From positions 150,067,057 to 150,131,056 of the forward strand of contig CM043952.1 of assembly GCA_014529385.2 (NCBI GenBank): a stretch of DNA of 64,000 bases, given 5' to 3'. The notes under the pieces were generated by a model. That model did no database searches. It saw only the letters and a list, made by a program, of their open reading frames with translations, and had not been told where the DNA came from. A program made the translations under genes and the position numbers. Positions 1 through 13,219 of the stretch are shown one piece after another. Origin of the DNA: Adiantum capillus-veneris (Eukaryota; Streptophyta; Polypodiopsida; Polypodiales; Pteridaceae). Numbering within the stretch: position 1 is the stretch's first letter; each line of letters opens with the position of its first letter.

Positions 1-480
1 TTCTTCTTCTATACTATTGGGTCTTCTCTATTTGTTCAACTTTAGTTTTCTCTAACGTCAAGATCTAAATCATCTTCTTCATGAGCATATTAGCTTGCTT
101 CATTGACCTTCTTGTTATCTTTATCCATTTTCTTTAGTCATTCCTCTCATAGCCTCTGATATTCTTCCATGGATGTTTGAGAATGTGTTATTGGTATCTG
201 CTTGGTGGTTCTATGCTTGTTCTAGATTGGAGGGAAAATAATGTCATCCTCTTCTTCCCCCTCTTTGGTTGTTGATTGGAATTCTAAGTGAGTGTCTCTA
301 TTATTTGGCTTGATTTCTCCGTTGAGCTCAATATCTAATTCTATTTCCTCACTATCTGCTTTGGCTTTTGAGCTCTAACCCCATGTTTGCCTTTTGGTTG
401 GAATCTATCTAACACGGAATAAATACAAAAGCCACATGTGGCTATGGAGAGACCATAACTTGTGCTACGTCAACAACCAC
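1..480. other. Unassigned AT-rich stretch
   Basis: No frame stays open and no motif is recognisable. On the minus strand short Lys/Glu-rich runs around positions 60-200 resemble the charged coiled-coil part of the gag proteins seen later in the window, so this may be very old gag sequence. That is a guess from composition only. Confidence 0.3.
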
Positions 481-960
481 CACTACTAGGAAACAATGAA
501 ATATTAGTTAATTATTTTCACCTTGAAGAATAAGTGGAAGAATAGGCTATGATATGAGTTATTCGTATAATGAGTACTTCTATCGTGGTTGCAGAGGAAG
601 ATTGGTATAATCAATTATAAACTACCATAATTAAGACAGTTTATCAAACACCTCTGGAAGTTGCACCTATGCACTTCATTGTAAAAAAAGGGGCTAGGCC
701 ACCCATGATGAAACCAATACCTAAACTAAGAATGAAAAATTGTCTTAAATGTGGAGCAGATGATCATTTGAAAAATGACTATCTAGAACATCATAAAAAT
801 TCCATGACACTACAGGTAATGTGGCATAAAAGGAGAATGTTATCCCAAGTATTGTCCAAGGAATCCAACAAGCAAAGGGATAATGGAAACAAACATAGTA
901 AACATCTTGACAATCAACTCTTATGACAGTGAACTAATGTTGTTCAAAGTGGTTATAAGG
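481..960 (+). pseudogene. Decayed gag fragment with a zinc-knuckle remnant
   Basis: An 85-codon open stretch at 669-926 contains CLKCGADDHLKNDY. This is a CX2CX4HX4C knuckle whose last Cys has become Tyr. The spacing (four residues before His) is the one used in the gag proteins of elements A, B and C, so this is probably a plus-strand remnant of the same family. Sequence before it has stops in all frames. No protease follows, because the long LTR copy begins at 1257. Knuckles of this kind bind RNA in gag, and this copy cannot be functional. Confidence 0.5.
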
Positions 961-1256
961 GCATGTCGGAGGGGCCTTTTTAAAGCTCTATCAGATCTCA
1001 CAAAGAGATGGTCCCAATACTAAAATTTAAATTTAAGGGATCAAGTGACTCAACTAGATCATGGAGGAATGCCAAGAGGTTGCCAATCTCTTGTTTGAAC
1101 ATAATACACTTTGTAGAAATAGTCTATGAACTCTCAAACTGCAAAAAATGTGACTTCTACCTCTCTAATTCAATCACACATCCACATGCAAAACTATTAG
1201 CAAATCAACTCCCATCGACATCAAACTTGGCATGCACATTCCTTACAAGGTCAGAA

Positions 1257-4200
1257 TGAGAGATACCCCTCCCGAGGGGTCTATGAACAAAATACACAAT
1301 TTACACCTTTATACAATTTTCAATATAGATCAGAGTTGTAGAAGCGTTTGCATAGGGGAGGAGTTCTCAGTGTCCGACCAAGCATGGAGTTTATAGGCCA
1401 TGATCCGGACTGCATCTAGAGGCACCTAGCAATGAGCGCTACCCATGAATGGGTGTTATGAAGAAAGTGTACTTAAGGAAAATATAACATTGTGGAGGGT
1501 GGATATATGTGTACACCGTATTGTGGGAAGAGAGAGAGAGAGAGAGAGAGATATCATAGTGGAGGGTGAAATAGAGTGCCCAAATACATGAGAGAATGAC
1601 AAAAGAGGATCTTTAAATTCCTCATCTAAATGAAACAGGAAACCATGTATTAATGTAATGAAAAAATCTGGGTATACCATAACATCAAAAAAAGTTTATG
1701 AAAAAATAACTAGCAGAGCACTGGACCCTGTGTAGGGATCGACTGGTCCACCCATCCACTTCCGCTCTACTACAAAGAGAGATAATTCACTTCACCAAGA
1801 GAGAGCCAAAACACCTTCAACCTACCTGAGCTAGATGTAAGCTGAGGCTGCTTTGCCTCCCTCCATGAACCCGAGCTATAAAAGGTCCCAAATACCAGTA
1901 GGTGGTAGGGTATCAACACCGACCATACCAATCTAGGAACCATGCCTCTTTGATGCCCATCATTGGGTGTTTAGGTAGAGACAAGGCAAAATCCCCAACG
2001 CGTTAGTCGTGTAAGTCGTTCAATCCCAACGCACTAATCGTGTAGATGAGCCTAACAAAAGGAAGAAGACCTAGGCAACACCCCTGATCCAGCAAAGCCC
2101 CAGGTCAATGAACCTTTTATCTAAGGCTAAGCGATGTAGGTGATACTAGTCTTACAGAAATGCTTCCATGAGAACATAACACGTGAGTCCATCACAATAG
2201 CACCTTCCATATGCACAAATAATATTTTCCAAGCAGTTAGACTATACAGGGTCTCTACCCTTACACGTCAACCATAAACCATCCAAATCACTTCATGATC
2301 TAATCCCAAAATCATAAACCATAATCCAATCACATCACATGGGTGAGCACCCCACCCAACTAGGGTGAGGCACAACCAATCCTGCATAACCACTTTAGAA
2401 CATAACATGGCTGCAAAAATTTTGGCAGCATAACCATATCTAGAAAAAAAAACCAAGAGCCACACCAGCTTCCATAAAAAAATCACAACAATAATCCATG
2501 AGGGATCTCAACCCTTAACCACCAATTATATTCACACTTAACCAACTATCATAGTTGGAGTTTGACATATCCACTGCAGTCAATCGGAGTGCACACACAT
2601 AGATCTTGAGACATGAAATTTTCATGCATAAAATAATTTTGACTAGCAACAAAACATGATTTAAAAATTCAATCTCTACAACATCTAATCATGCAAAGTT
2701 GATGCATCATATCTGCACTTCACCTCTCTAGCACATAGAGCTAGTTTTGACCTAGAAAGGTGGAAAGCAATCATAACCATGCACATGAGTAATACACATC
2801 TATCCATAAGGTTCCATACAAAATTTTATATCATTCCATCACCATAAACATGATGCAAAACAGCTCCAACCCTTAGGTCGATCATAAACCATAACTTCAC
2901 ACATATGCGAAAAAAAACTTTTTGCCATTTTTGGGAGCATACATAACATGAAAATGAAAATGTTTGACCTCAAACCAATGCATCAATATCAGATGCATAA
3001 TGTAGACTAGCAATCTATTACATCACTTTAGCCATTTGACACTTGCACAACAAATGGTAACACAAAAGAAAAGCCACTTTATTCATATCTGCCTATGCGG
3101 TTTGGGTTGACTAACCATATACCCTCACATGAGTTTATGTACACCTAATGATTGAAATGGTAACACAAAAGAAAAGCCACTTTATTCATATCTGCCTATG
3201 CGGTTTGGGTTGACTAACCATATACCCTCACATGAGTTTATGTACACCTAATGATTGAAATAAGCTCACCTAAATAAACCATAATCAATACATAAACGGC
3301 TCGGTTAACTCACGACGTCATATGGTACTCCCCCTAGGTAGCACCCCTATACGCGTAGATAAACCCGGTTATGGAAGGATTAATAACTCGCATACCCAAG
3401 GTGATAACGGAAACATAAATATATTTATCATAAATTTTAATCATATTTTAAATTGGCTTGGTGGGTTTGCCCATCCGGTGAATCTATATAGTGGTTCTCC
3501 AAGGAGCCCGGGTTCCAAAATTTTGAATGTGTAAAGGGCAACAAGCTGTTTTTTGACCATACCACTTAACTCGTGTGTAATCTTTGCATGACTCCTAAGC
3601 TAGAAATTTTTCTAAATGATGTGTTTATCGTTGGTTTAAAGGGTTTGGGCTAATTCATAACGGTTTGTGAGTTATGACCAAAACAGTGTTCCTACCGCTT
3701 CTATGACGTGAAACAAAAAGTGATTTTTATGCACGCACATGATCATAAACACATTGTGTGCATCAATTAGCATGTTAAACATGATAAAATAATCACAGTG
3801 CAACTTCATACGTACTCAAAAAATCCATACGTGCACTCATATATGAAAAAACAATCACTAAGAGGGTGTCTACTCAGAGAAAACGACATGGAGAGAGACA
3901 GATGATGATGGCTATGGAGTTTAGATCTTCTCACCATGCTCTAGAATGCTTAGGGGCTGTCAAAAGGCTTCTTTCTTTGTCACAAGAGAACGGTGATGAG
4001 AGCTACATAGAGGTATTCACCACGAGAGCTTTCTGAGAGCGCGTACACCATGAAACGAGAGAGGAGATAGTAAACAAGTAGAGAGAGAGTGTCCTTCTTC
4101 TTCTTCTTCCCGTAAATGAGAGAGAAGAGATTATTGAGATGGTGATGAAGAGCCTGCACCACTCCGTATAATAGGTATGTATTGCCTTGCATTAGTAGAA

Positions 4201-4530
4201 CGCAACAGATGGCACTGAAAACTGACCACTGCATATCATTTTATAGGCACTAGGCAAGGCTGGAGTGAGCCTCAAGGAAAAAACTAGTGCTACCTTCTCA
4301 GCTATGGAATAGTTGCATAGCTTTTGGGACTTTTCTAAAAACAAGGCTTGGAATTTGGTGGTCAACTCTCCCACTTACCATTCAATTTTTACAATAAAAC
4401 TGACCAATTGAGCTGTATCCGGCCAATTAATGAAACCATGACTAGACTATGCCGCACCGTGATGTCCCAACATAATATGACTTTTTTGTACTACCCCGAT
4501 GTATTTATGGTACTGCTTTTTATAAAAATA
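1257..4530. repeat. Truncated copy of a 3.7-kb LTR (copy 1)
   Basis: From TGAGAGATACCCC at 1257 to about 4530 this stretch aligns by eye along its whole length with 21500-24655. Both hold the same landmarks: a GA tract, the paragraph around TGGTCCACCCATCC, and the CTACCCCGA segment near the end. The terminal ~570 bp present in the other copy is missing here, and the sequence passes directly into a reverse-transcriptase fragment. It carries its own (GA)n tract at 1529-1550 and an internal 103-bp duplication. Short open frames inside are not credible genes. On the minus strand the complete copy starts TGTAAGATCCC, a typical Ty3/gypsy LTR start, so minus orientation is more likely. Confidence 0.75.
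3052..3257. repeat. 103-bp direct tandem duplication
   Basis: Positions 3052-3154 and 3155-3257 are two essentially identical 103-bp copies. The related LTR at 21500-25226 has only one copy at the matching place, so the duplication arose in this copy after the two LTRs diverged. Confidence 0.9.
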
Positions 4531-4960
4531 TATAATTATTCTTGACTGTTACCCGGTTCAATTCACAATAATCAATACAAAGACGTAGAGTACCATCCTT
4601 CTTCTGATTAAAGAGAACAGGAGTACTCCATGGAGAAATGCTGGGTCGAATGAAGCCTTGTTCAAGAAGTTGAGTTAGTTGCTCCTTGAGTTCCCACAGA
4701 TTTAGGTACCAACATTTTGTATGATCTACGGGCAACTGGTTGAGCTTCTGGAGTAAGCTCTATTGCATGATCAACATCACGCTTGGGCGGTAACTATGAA
4801 AGTTCTTTGGGAAATACATCATCAAATTCTGTTATCCATTCGGGTTCAGGTGAATCTATTTTCTTCTCCTTAGGGTTAAGCTTTATCGCATGAATTTTTT
4901 CTTTTGTCCTATGACTCTTCATAAGTTTAAAGTCTTCCTGCTTGTATCTTGTTTTTCTTG
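4530..4960 (-). pseudogene. Ty3/gypsy chromovirus-like RT fragment
   Basis: Reading the minus strand from about 4960 down, the linker before RT is clear (EFDDVFPKEL, then a stop, then [15 protein letters not shown], then [10 protein letters not shown]). After a frameshift the fingers region follows: [41 protein letters not shown]. These are hallmarks of chromovirus-type Ty3/gypsy RT. The fragment stops right after VTVKN, before the catalytic YxDD region, where the truncated long LTR begins. At least one frameshift and one stop are present. A deletion joining RT to the inside of a 3' LTR of the same element would explain the order, but that both pieces belong to one element is inference. Confidence 0.8.
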
Positions 4961-5489
4961 TAATTTTTATTGCTTTTCTTTTTCTTTTTCCTTTTTAAAA
5001 AAATAGAAAATTAGAAAATGCAACGGACAATAGAGAAAAACAACAAAAATAAGTGAAACTTTTCTAGAATACGTACATAAGTACTCACACCTAAGGGCTC
5101 ATATCTGACATTTGTCCCTTTCTCTTGGAATATCTCATCTTCTTAGGGCATAAAATAAAAAAATTTGTCAAAAAGGAAAAATCAGAGGCAAATTACAACA
5201 CTAAAATCATTAAAACAATGCCCTTTTCTCTTTCTTTTGATCATAAGGTCTGCATCCAGAATGCCTCCCCCCTCCTATTTGGAGTTCTCCTGAAGGAGAG
5301 TGAGTTGTTAGGTTTGTGCTATGCAAGGCCTTGTAATGTGGCCCTATGTATGCATACTCAATCAATGCCTAGAAAAATTAATGTTATGAATAGGTCGTAC
5401 TTAAGCTAATTGCTTAAGGTTGCATGGTCCTACATTAATGAGCACGTACCATGTAGCAAGTGTTGTAAGTCGGCAACATTATGTTGAAT
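4961..5489. other. Unassigned spacer
   Basis: A Lys-rich minus-strand composition continues just upstream of the RT fragment to about 5050. Beyond that I see no motif or stable open frame. Confidence 0.3.
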
Positions 5490-7600
5490 TCATGAAGGTT
5501 GAAAATACTTCATGGCTTGAATTTGTATGGGAAGTTTAGGAAACCACACCATTATAGTGGGTTCTAACTCTGGTAAGTGTTGTGGTGTCTTTGAAGCACT
5601 TTTGGGGATTGTGCTTGCCATGGGATGAATATGAATTTTCTGTTTCAATATCCACAGCCTATGTGTCAATTTTTGCATGGTAACTAGTTTCTTAGGTACC
5701 CATACATATTTGTATTTGACTACATGTGTTTTCTTGACCTTTGGAAGATGGATGATTGGTAGTGGATCACCCTTGGTTTCTTGTCTTTCCTTTGTAGATT
5801 TGGGTGAATATCATGGTTGACTTTGTCCTTGCTCAAAAAAACTTTTTAATTGGGTTTTTGGCACACAAATAAATATTGCAACAATTTGTGGGGTATCCTT
5901 TGGTATCCATATTTGTCGCCCTTGAGGGTGTTTGGTGTTGTCTTGGTGTGAACTTGGCTTGTCTCTTCTTTGGTACCCAAATTTGTTTGGGATGATTGAC
6001 TTGAGTGGTTTGTCCTAATGTCCTTTCATAATCATCTTGTTCTTGAATCTTGCTTATCATGCATAATGGAATCATGTCCAAACCGTCCTCATCGCACAAT
6101 TTTGTCAAGGTGATCTCATTGACACACACATCTAAGGTGGCCAAAAGTTGAGTCCACTCTAGGGGGTTTCATTCTTTCCTCTAGGAAAGGTTCATGTATA
6201 TAATCAGAATCTTCAAATGACCTATGCCCTTTACGCTCCTCTTTTACAAGGCTGTTGCATTCAAAATCTCCACATATCCATAGGTGAGCTTTATACTTCA
6301 ACTAGGAAAGACTTTAGACTCTAAAATATTCATCAAATCAAAATCTTATATGGGTGTTCTTTGTACATCTCTAAAGCTGTGGTCACTTAAATTGATGCGA
6401 GTGGTGGTTTCTATGTGGTGCACATAGATATAATCATAGCCCCAGTCTTGAACCATCTTTAGCTGGTGCATGAATGGTCTTCCTAGAATAACATCATAGT
6501 TATTCTCATTACCAAAATCTACTACTGCAAATGTATGTTCATACTCACCCACCTACTCTAGAATTCCAATAGGTTTTGCAATGTAGCCATCAACTAACTA
6601 CAATTTCATCTCTGTTTGTCAAAGGAAAAGTTTTCCCTATTTCTCCGAAGTTACTTTAGTGGCAATAACAACTCCTACACCATTGTCCATAAGAGAAATT
6701 GTTTCTATTCCTTGATGCTCTATGGGCAATGTGGTGTTCCCCTCTTGACCTTCGCAGTAATCACCAACTTTGTTTATAGGAACTAGCTTCGCATCCTTTT
6801 TGGGTTGGCTCCAATTCTCCATGTCTTGACCTATTGTCTCAAAAGGATATTTTGTTCCCATTTTCTCAAGACATCTTCTGACATCTCTCCACATATGAGG
6901 TCTAACCATAGCTCAAATATTGTTGTTGTGCATGTCATTGATGTTGACATAAATTAGTGAAATCCTTGAGAATCTATAACTAGCTTATGAGTTCTTTCCT
7001 GAGATGGAGAAACCATAACATCAATCTTTCCTCATATAGTCCTACATAGGAGGGTAACTCTTTAAGTGTTTCCTCTTTACTATCTACTGTTTTCTCCGTC
7101 CCTTGGTCACCATACATGGATTGCATCTCAAATTCCATCATGCCTTTGTTGAGGTTGCCTTTCACAATTCATGCTGATTCTAGTTGCTGACTGCCATCTC
7201 TACCCTTCCTAACTATGTCCCAAAGTTCTTCAAGCCATGCATTTTTGACTTATGTCAGAGTAGGAGTATACGGTAAACATATTTATCTATTGTGTTGTCT
7301 ACCACATGTTCAACAACTCCTTCTCCACAAGTAGTCGCATTCATGATCCCTTGAGGATGTAGGATCTTTGTTGTATCCTCTTTCTAATCTTGCTCATTTG
7401 AACTCTTTTTGTGAACCTTGTCGTTAGCTAAAACCTCAGCTTCCTTCATCGGTTCTTGTTCATCCGCATCATATATACTCTTGCTCGTTGTCTTGTTAGT
7501 TTCTTTAGAGTCAATAGGTGGTTGAGGTGTTATCCTAGCATGAGATGGCATGTCTGGTGGAGGTTCCTTAAGCGCTTGAGCAATCTTAGTCAACTTTTTT
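5490..7600 (-). pseudogene. Decayed gag-protease element remnant with WVPK motifs
   Basis: From high to low coordinates on the minus strand the order matches element C. First comes a gag tail (TKIAQALKEPP, about 7590). A retropepsin follows: NKVGDYCEGQEGNTTLP, then the active-site region LMDNGVGV, where the usual DSGAG is changed, then FAVVDFGNENNYDVILGRPF (about 6500) and INLSDHSFRDVQRTP. After a frame change a post-protease domain begins (LWICGDFEC, DYIHEPF, then ATLDVCVNEITLTKLCDEDG). Last are spaced motifs IWVPKKRQ (~5975), IWIPKDTPQ (~5915), ICVPKTQLK (~5855) and VWVPKKLVT (~5700). Several frameshifts and stops show it is dead. No RT or integrase follows. It is a member of the same family as A, B and C. 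Confidence 0.8.
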
Positions 7601-8410
7601 CACATCTCCAACCTCATATTTTCTATATCTAATACTGAGCTACCATCATGGCTTAAGGACAATATCCCTATGTAGATGTACATGCTACTTTAGAACACAA
7701 TAGGCCACAAAAGGAAGATTGTGCTATAAAAAGAGATGTGGCTAATCATGCATATATACCTATCTAAGCCATTTGGATATATTAGTTACGATGGAGGCAT
7801 GTGCCAATGAATCTAGACATGATAAATTCTATGATGACGAGGAAAATGAATCATAACCATTCAAACAAATTTCCCTCATAAAAACAAATGGAATGAAAGT
7901 AGCAGAGGAGGAAAATTATATAAATATCAATTGTGAAACAACAAAGGAGATATTTGTATTGAGGATACAAGATAAACTCTCCATTGTATATCTAACCCAC
8001 CCAAAGGATAGTGAGGCATCTTAGGATGCCACCAATGAACTAGAGGATAATGCAATCATCATGAGCATTTTTTATTTGAAAAAGGAAAGATCATTGACAT
8101 AAATGCTAAGTAGAACTGGGGAGGATAATTTTTTGACTATCCAAACTAGTGAAAGAGTCAACAAAAGAGACATCAAAAGAAAAAGAACTGAAACAAGTGA
8201 GAAAACAAACTAGCCAATTTTAGCAAAAAGGATCAATACTTGATGTTAGTGGAAGTCCAAGGTTACATTAAGAACAAGATAGTTGAATATTATTTGATAC
8301 AAATAGTGGACCAAAAACAGACCAGGGAAGAGAAGACAAGTGAATCAAAATTCAAACAAAAATGGGAGGAGGGAAAAACAAAAACTAAAGTGTCCAAAGT
8401 TTAGAGAAAA
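7601..8410. other. Unassigned, perhaps decayed gag of the following pol
   Basis: No long open frame. The plus strand is rich in Lys/Glu codons from about 8240, consistent with a worn gag/protease region before the pol remnant, but I cannot identify a domain. Confidence 0.3.
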
Positions 8411-11400
8411 GTGAAGTATCAAGAGAATAAAAGAATCCTCCACGAAGTTTGGAAAATAGACATGGAATATAAAAGTGACAAGGGCAACAATGCTATCATT
8501 GTCCCAACCCATTACAAGAAGTATACTCTCCTAGATAGGAGAATTGTGACACAAAAACCAATTGAGGAGTTGAAGGAGCCAAGAAAATCTTATGATGGAC
8601 CTAAAATGCAAAGAAAATTGATTTATCTCCCCAAGAGAAGAACCAAAACCAGCTTTCATAGCCATAAACGTGACTCAAAAGGAAGACAATATCCTCATCA
8701 AAATTTTGATGGAATACATGGATTTGTTTTTTGGGGAGTTGTTGGGTCATACAAGGACTTTAAAGAGGTCAATTATCAAATCTTCATGCACACTATTCCA
8801 ATGAGAGAGGATGACAAACCCACAAGACAAAGACCATATACATATAATAGAATCTCTGCAAGAAAAATTAAGGAGGATATACACAAACTTAGAAAGGTAG
8901 AGTTCATGTGCAAAATTGTTCATACAAAAAATTGAGCACACTGATTGGGTGTCATCTATTGTGGTAGTGCCCAAGAAAGATGGAAAATTGAAGTGTGTGT
9001 CAATTTGAAAAAAATTGAATGCAACCACCACATTAGGAAGAGGATGGGGTATAGGAGGGCCTCTTTATTTGCCATGAGCTTATGGAAGTGATTAACATTT
9101 TGACAAATAGGTATATGCCATGTGTGCAAGAATGGTGGGTGTGTAAGAGATGTGTAAGAGTGATCAAAGGATGCACTTTTCCCCCCAAAAAGGTGGTGGA
9201 AAATTTTATGATTTTTGGCCTTCCATAACTCCCACATATGGTCTCCGATTTGAGTGGAAATCATAGATTCATAATCTTCACGTCGAGCTCTTTCCATAGA
9301 TATGCTGCATGATATGGTTTTACCCGCTAGATTTTAAACTCCATTTTGGGGGGAAACTTTGAATCCAAATAAACTAGCCGTTTTTCTTGTTTGAATTCAA
9401 AAGCTATCCTTTGATTACTTTCTTAATACAAAATGTTTGACTTTCTTAAACTGCCAAATAAAGAGGCCCTCCTAGACCCCATTCATTTCCCTTCTATGAT
9501 AAGAGACAACTATCCCTTACCTATATTGAAGCATGCATTGGAGAGGGTAGCAAAAAAGGATGCATATAGTTTCTTGGATAGATTCTTAAGATATAACCAA
9601 TTGGCTATACATCCAAGAGGTAAACATAAGTCTTTGACACAAAATGGAGAATTCTTGCCTACCGAGTCATGTCATTTGGATTGACAAATGCTCCATCCAC
9701 TTGTGAAAGATTGACTAATCACTAAACAAATATTTATGAATATTCTTGGAAGTGCATATGGATACCTATCTGTTCATTCTTCCCTATAAGATAATTATTT
9801 TGATCATCTTAGGAAAATATTCCAAATATATTCCTTGTATAGGATTTTTTAAAATCCTAAAAAGTGTATTTTCATGGTACGACAAGGAAAATTAGTGAGA
9901 CATATTGTGCAAAAATGGGATTGGAACAAATTTCAAGGCCATTAAAAATTTGGCACAACCAAAGACAATAAGAGAAACTCTAGAATTTATGGGACATTGT
10001 GGATATTATCAATGGTTTATATACATCTATGCTGCTGATGCTAAACCTCTTTATGGCATGATCACCAGTTTCAATAAGACATACGAGTGAAAAATGTCTT
10101 TTCAAATTGAAAGATGATTTAGTCTTTGCACCCATTTTGAAGGCACTAATTTGAAAAAAATATTCCATGTTCATGCAGATGCATCACCTTTTTCTATCAG
10201 ATGTGTACTAGCTCAACCACGTGAGGGCACCATGGATTTTTTGATGTTTTCTACTAGTAGAAAATTTGATACGGTTGAATATAATACACAAACATGAAGA
10301 GAGGAGGATTGAGCATGATATAAGGCAATATCTTCACCTTTGTAAAAATAAATCTGATTACATTCATATACTAGAGCAAGCACACCTATAAATATCAGGA
10401 GGACACTTTTTGGTAGCAACAACTGCACGATCAACTATAGCCGCTGCAAGCATTTGGTAGCCTACACTAAATTTAGACTCTGAAGAATATGTGAAAGGAT
10501 GTGATGCTTTTCAAAAATCTAGAATGACTCATGGATGAGATTACATGCCACTATGAGCAATGATGGGTTCTCAAGATTTTGTGAAACAGGGAATAGATTT
10601 TATAGGCCCAAATTGACAAACCGGCCTATAAAACCCAAGTCCAGTATATCATTACTGCTATTGGCTATTTGATGAAGTTGGCAGAAGCCAAAGAAGCAAG
10701 GAAAAATGATACATGAACCACAATACAATTCTTGGGTAAAAACATGTTTACACACTATGGCTTACCAATTGAAATTGTGAGTGATAGTTTTCTAGACAAG
10801 GTAGTTGAATGTTTTTCGTATGAACCCATGTTGATTCACAACAAATTAGCTCCCTATCACCCCCAAATTAATGAACAAGTAGAATATACTAACAAAAATA
10901 TGAGCTCAATTCTCACAAATATTGTTAGCGATGGATAAACAAATTAAGAAATACAGCTCAACTGCATTATTAACATACCGTATCACTTTCAAAATTGCTT
11001 TAAAACCAACACCGTTCGACTTAGTCATTGAACTAGATGCAATATTGCTTATAGAGTTTATAATTCCAGCACTATGGGTAGCAAAAGGCTTGAATGTGCT
11101 AGAAGAACTTGAAAAGCTTGATGAACATAGACTACTAACCATCGCACATATCTTTACACTAAAAAGAAATAGTTGTTTGATTCCAAAGTCCTCACTAAAG
11201 TGTTTTAAAAAGGGGACCTTGATTTAGTGTACTCATTGAAAAAAAATATTGCAAAGTTTGAAAAAGGGAAATGGATCGTTTTTCATTGAAGACTTGTCTC
11301 CCAGTGGCACAATAAAACTTGCCACATTAGATGGGCATATTATTGCCAAACAACTGGATTAATGGAGGTAGATTAAGGACCTATCATTGAACACTAACAA
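8411..11400 (+). pseudogene. Ty3/gypsy Tat-like pol remnant (RT, RNase H region, integrase)
   Basis: Plus-strand order is that of a Ty3/gypsy pol. RT begins with YKDFKEVNYQIFMHTIPM and QRPYTYNRISARKIKEDI (8750-8890). After stops comes VVVPKKDG (~8965). A small inverted-repeat insertion interrupts RT. RT then resumes with IRDNYPLPILKHALERVA and AYSFLDRF (9500-9590). A badly broken middle follows. Integrase core is visible at 10730-10920 (HYGLPIEIVSD, APYHPQINEQVEYTNK) and its C-terminal part at 10930-11350, ending in a region with GDLDLVYSLKK. The RT signature with WVSPIVVVPKKDGK-like spacing is the Tat/Ogre type. Stops and frameshifts are numerous. Confidence 0.8.
9035..9493. mobile_element. 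Small inverted-repeat element inside RT (MITE-like)
   Basis: The RT coding sense breaks at about 9034 and resumes at about 9497. The ends of the intervening ~460 bp are inverted repeats of each other: TAGGAGGGCCTCTTTATTTG near 9052 on the plus strand and its complement near 9455-9474. Outward the similarity continues through ATGGGGT to roughly GGAA. The interior has no transposase. I could not find a convincing target-site duplication, so the exact ends and superfamily stay open. Confidence 0.65.
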
Positions 11401-12140
11401 AAGAAATGATAAGCATATAATATGCAACCAAGGAATGGAAACTAAAAAAGCAACAAGTGATTGAACAACCTCAAGAGGAGGCTCAACTCCGAATACTGAA
11501 GTGCAAGAAGCTTATGTGTCCAAAAGCCATATCAATTCAAGCCATTGAACCTATCTTGTCAATAAAAGATTCTACACAAGAAGGTATTGATGTCAAAATC
11601 TTGATTGGCTCTTTTGTAGGTTATCAAGAGTAGGCACTAGTGGAGGATAAAGGTGCCATGAGCTATACGCTCTATTTTTTACTGACCACTGAAGAAATGG
11701 ATCCATATAGAATTACTCTTTAAACAACCATCCAATCTCTTTTCTATACAATTGTAAAATTATGCATTGGTGTTTCTATTCAAGGTATCCCATGCATACA
11801 TTTGTTTTACATCCTACCAAATAACTAGTTAGAAAAAAAGGTAATCATTTTAACACATTGGATTTGAACTTATAACATAGTTCCATACTGGCAAAACAAT
11901 TCATTGGTGATAACTACACCACAAGGGCAACATACACTTCAACTATGTCCTAGCGATTTTCCTTATAAACAACAGTTTGAAGAACAATCAATGCAACTTC
12001 AACAACCAACTTAATCATTCAAAGGATGCATGCAAGGAACCATGCAAGTGTAGGTACCCAAAAATTTTCTTCATAACAAACCAAAGTCAATTTGATACCT
12101 AAACATCGGACATGTGTATCACTAGAGAGCCAATACAACC
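11401..12140 (+). pseudogene. Region after integrase carrying worn WVPK motifs
   Basis: Downstream of the integrase remnant the plus strand has no long open frame. At 12049-12063 it reads QV-stop-VPKNF, where the stop is TAG in place of TGG. At about 12092-12115, allowing one lost base, it reads as I-W-V-P-K-H-R, the same heptad seen at the end of element A's last ORF (QIWVPKHR). So the WVPK array that follows the protease in the gag-protease elements follows the integrase here. The alignment is short and rests on repaired codons, so it is suggestive only. Confidence 0.5.
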
Positions 12141-13219
12141 CTCTCAACAATTAAACCCACATGCAAAGATGGTATGATAGATGAAACAAAATCCATCAAT
12201 TATTCAGCTTTCAACAGAAGAGACTACACATCAATGTACATCTGTTTCTTTTTCTCCAGATCTTATCAAGGAGCAATAAAAAAGCACAAGTGATAGATAT
12301 GGAGACCCAATTAGCTTGCCAAACCAGCTTCTACTTTTTGAAATGCATCAACTTAAGTTGCATGCCAGAGCCCATCATGGTTATGCATATACATATTCAA
12401 ATTCAAGTCCATTTTCTAAACCTAAGTATCATGTGCACCTTTGTTGGTGGCATCATGTAGAGCACAATTGGGAAGCTGGGACAAATTAGAGCTACAAACA
12501 ATGACATCTACCCTCTTTTTTCCTTCAAATATACAAAGAATTATTTTGCAACAATGAGAAAAATAATGACTAAGTGACTACCAAGCTTGATAGGGGGACT
12601 AACCTTGATTTGATTAACTCACTCACTGAAAAAAGTGATGTATGGGTATCAAACCACTTCTAGAAAAATTCAAAGGACTCAGATACCAAGAATTCATCTT
12701 AGGCATCATGGGAAGAAACCAGGGTGATTAAAAAACTTCAATAGGCTACTAGAGACCATGTGTGGAAATAAAGGAGCTAGAAGTTGAATTTTGAAAAATT
12801 AAATATTAGGAATATTTAACATGCCTAGCTCAAATATTTGCATATGTCGCACCTCACCTTGCTTGTACATGTTTGTTCATTCATATCACACATAATAGGC
12901 ACCTAGCATCATCATTGAAAGTCATATCCCACAAGCAAATGCCAAAAAACACTCGCATAAAGTTAGAGCATATGTATATACTAACCCCACCTATCACTAC
13001 TCCCTAGTCACTATTTTGACATGATGTTAACTATTTTGATCAGCTATGATGTCACACCATTGAGAATGGTTTTCCTTATTCTACTCTGATAAAGTAAAGG
13101 ATGTATTCTTTGATTCTTTAGAGAAATTAACATGGCTTGGCTCCCTTCCTTTGATTTTTTATTTTCTTGATCTTTGAACGAGCTACTATAATCAAGTTGG
13201 ACCTAGTACCTTCAAATTA
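12141..13219. other. No recognisable feature
   Basis: Stops in all frames and no repeat or motif I can name. It may be the 3' untranslated part of the preceding pol element. Confidence 0.4.
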
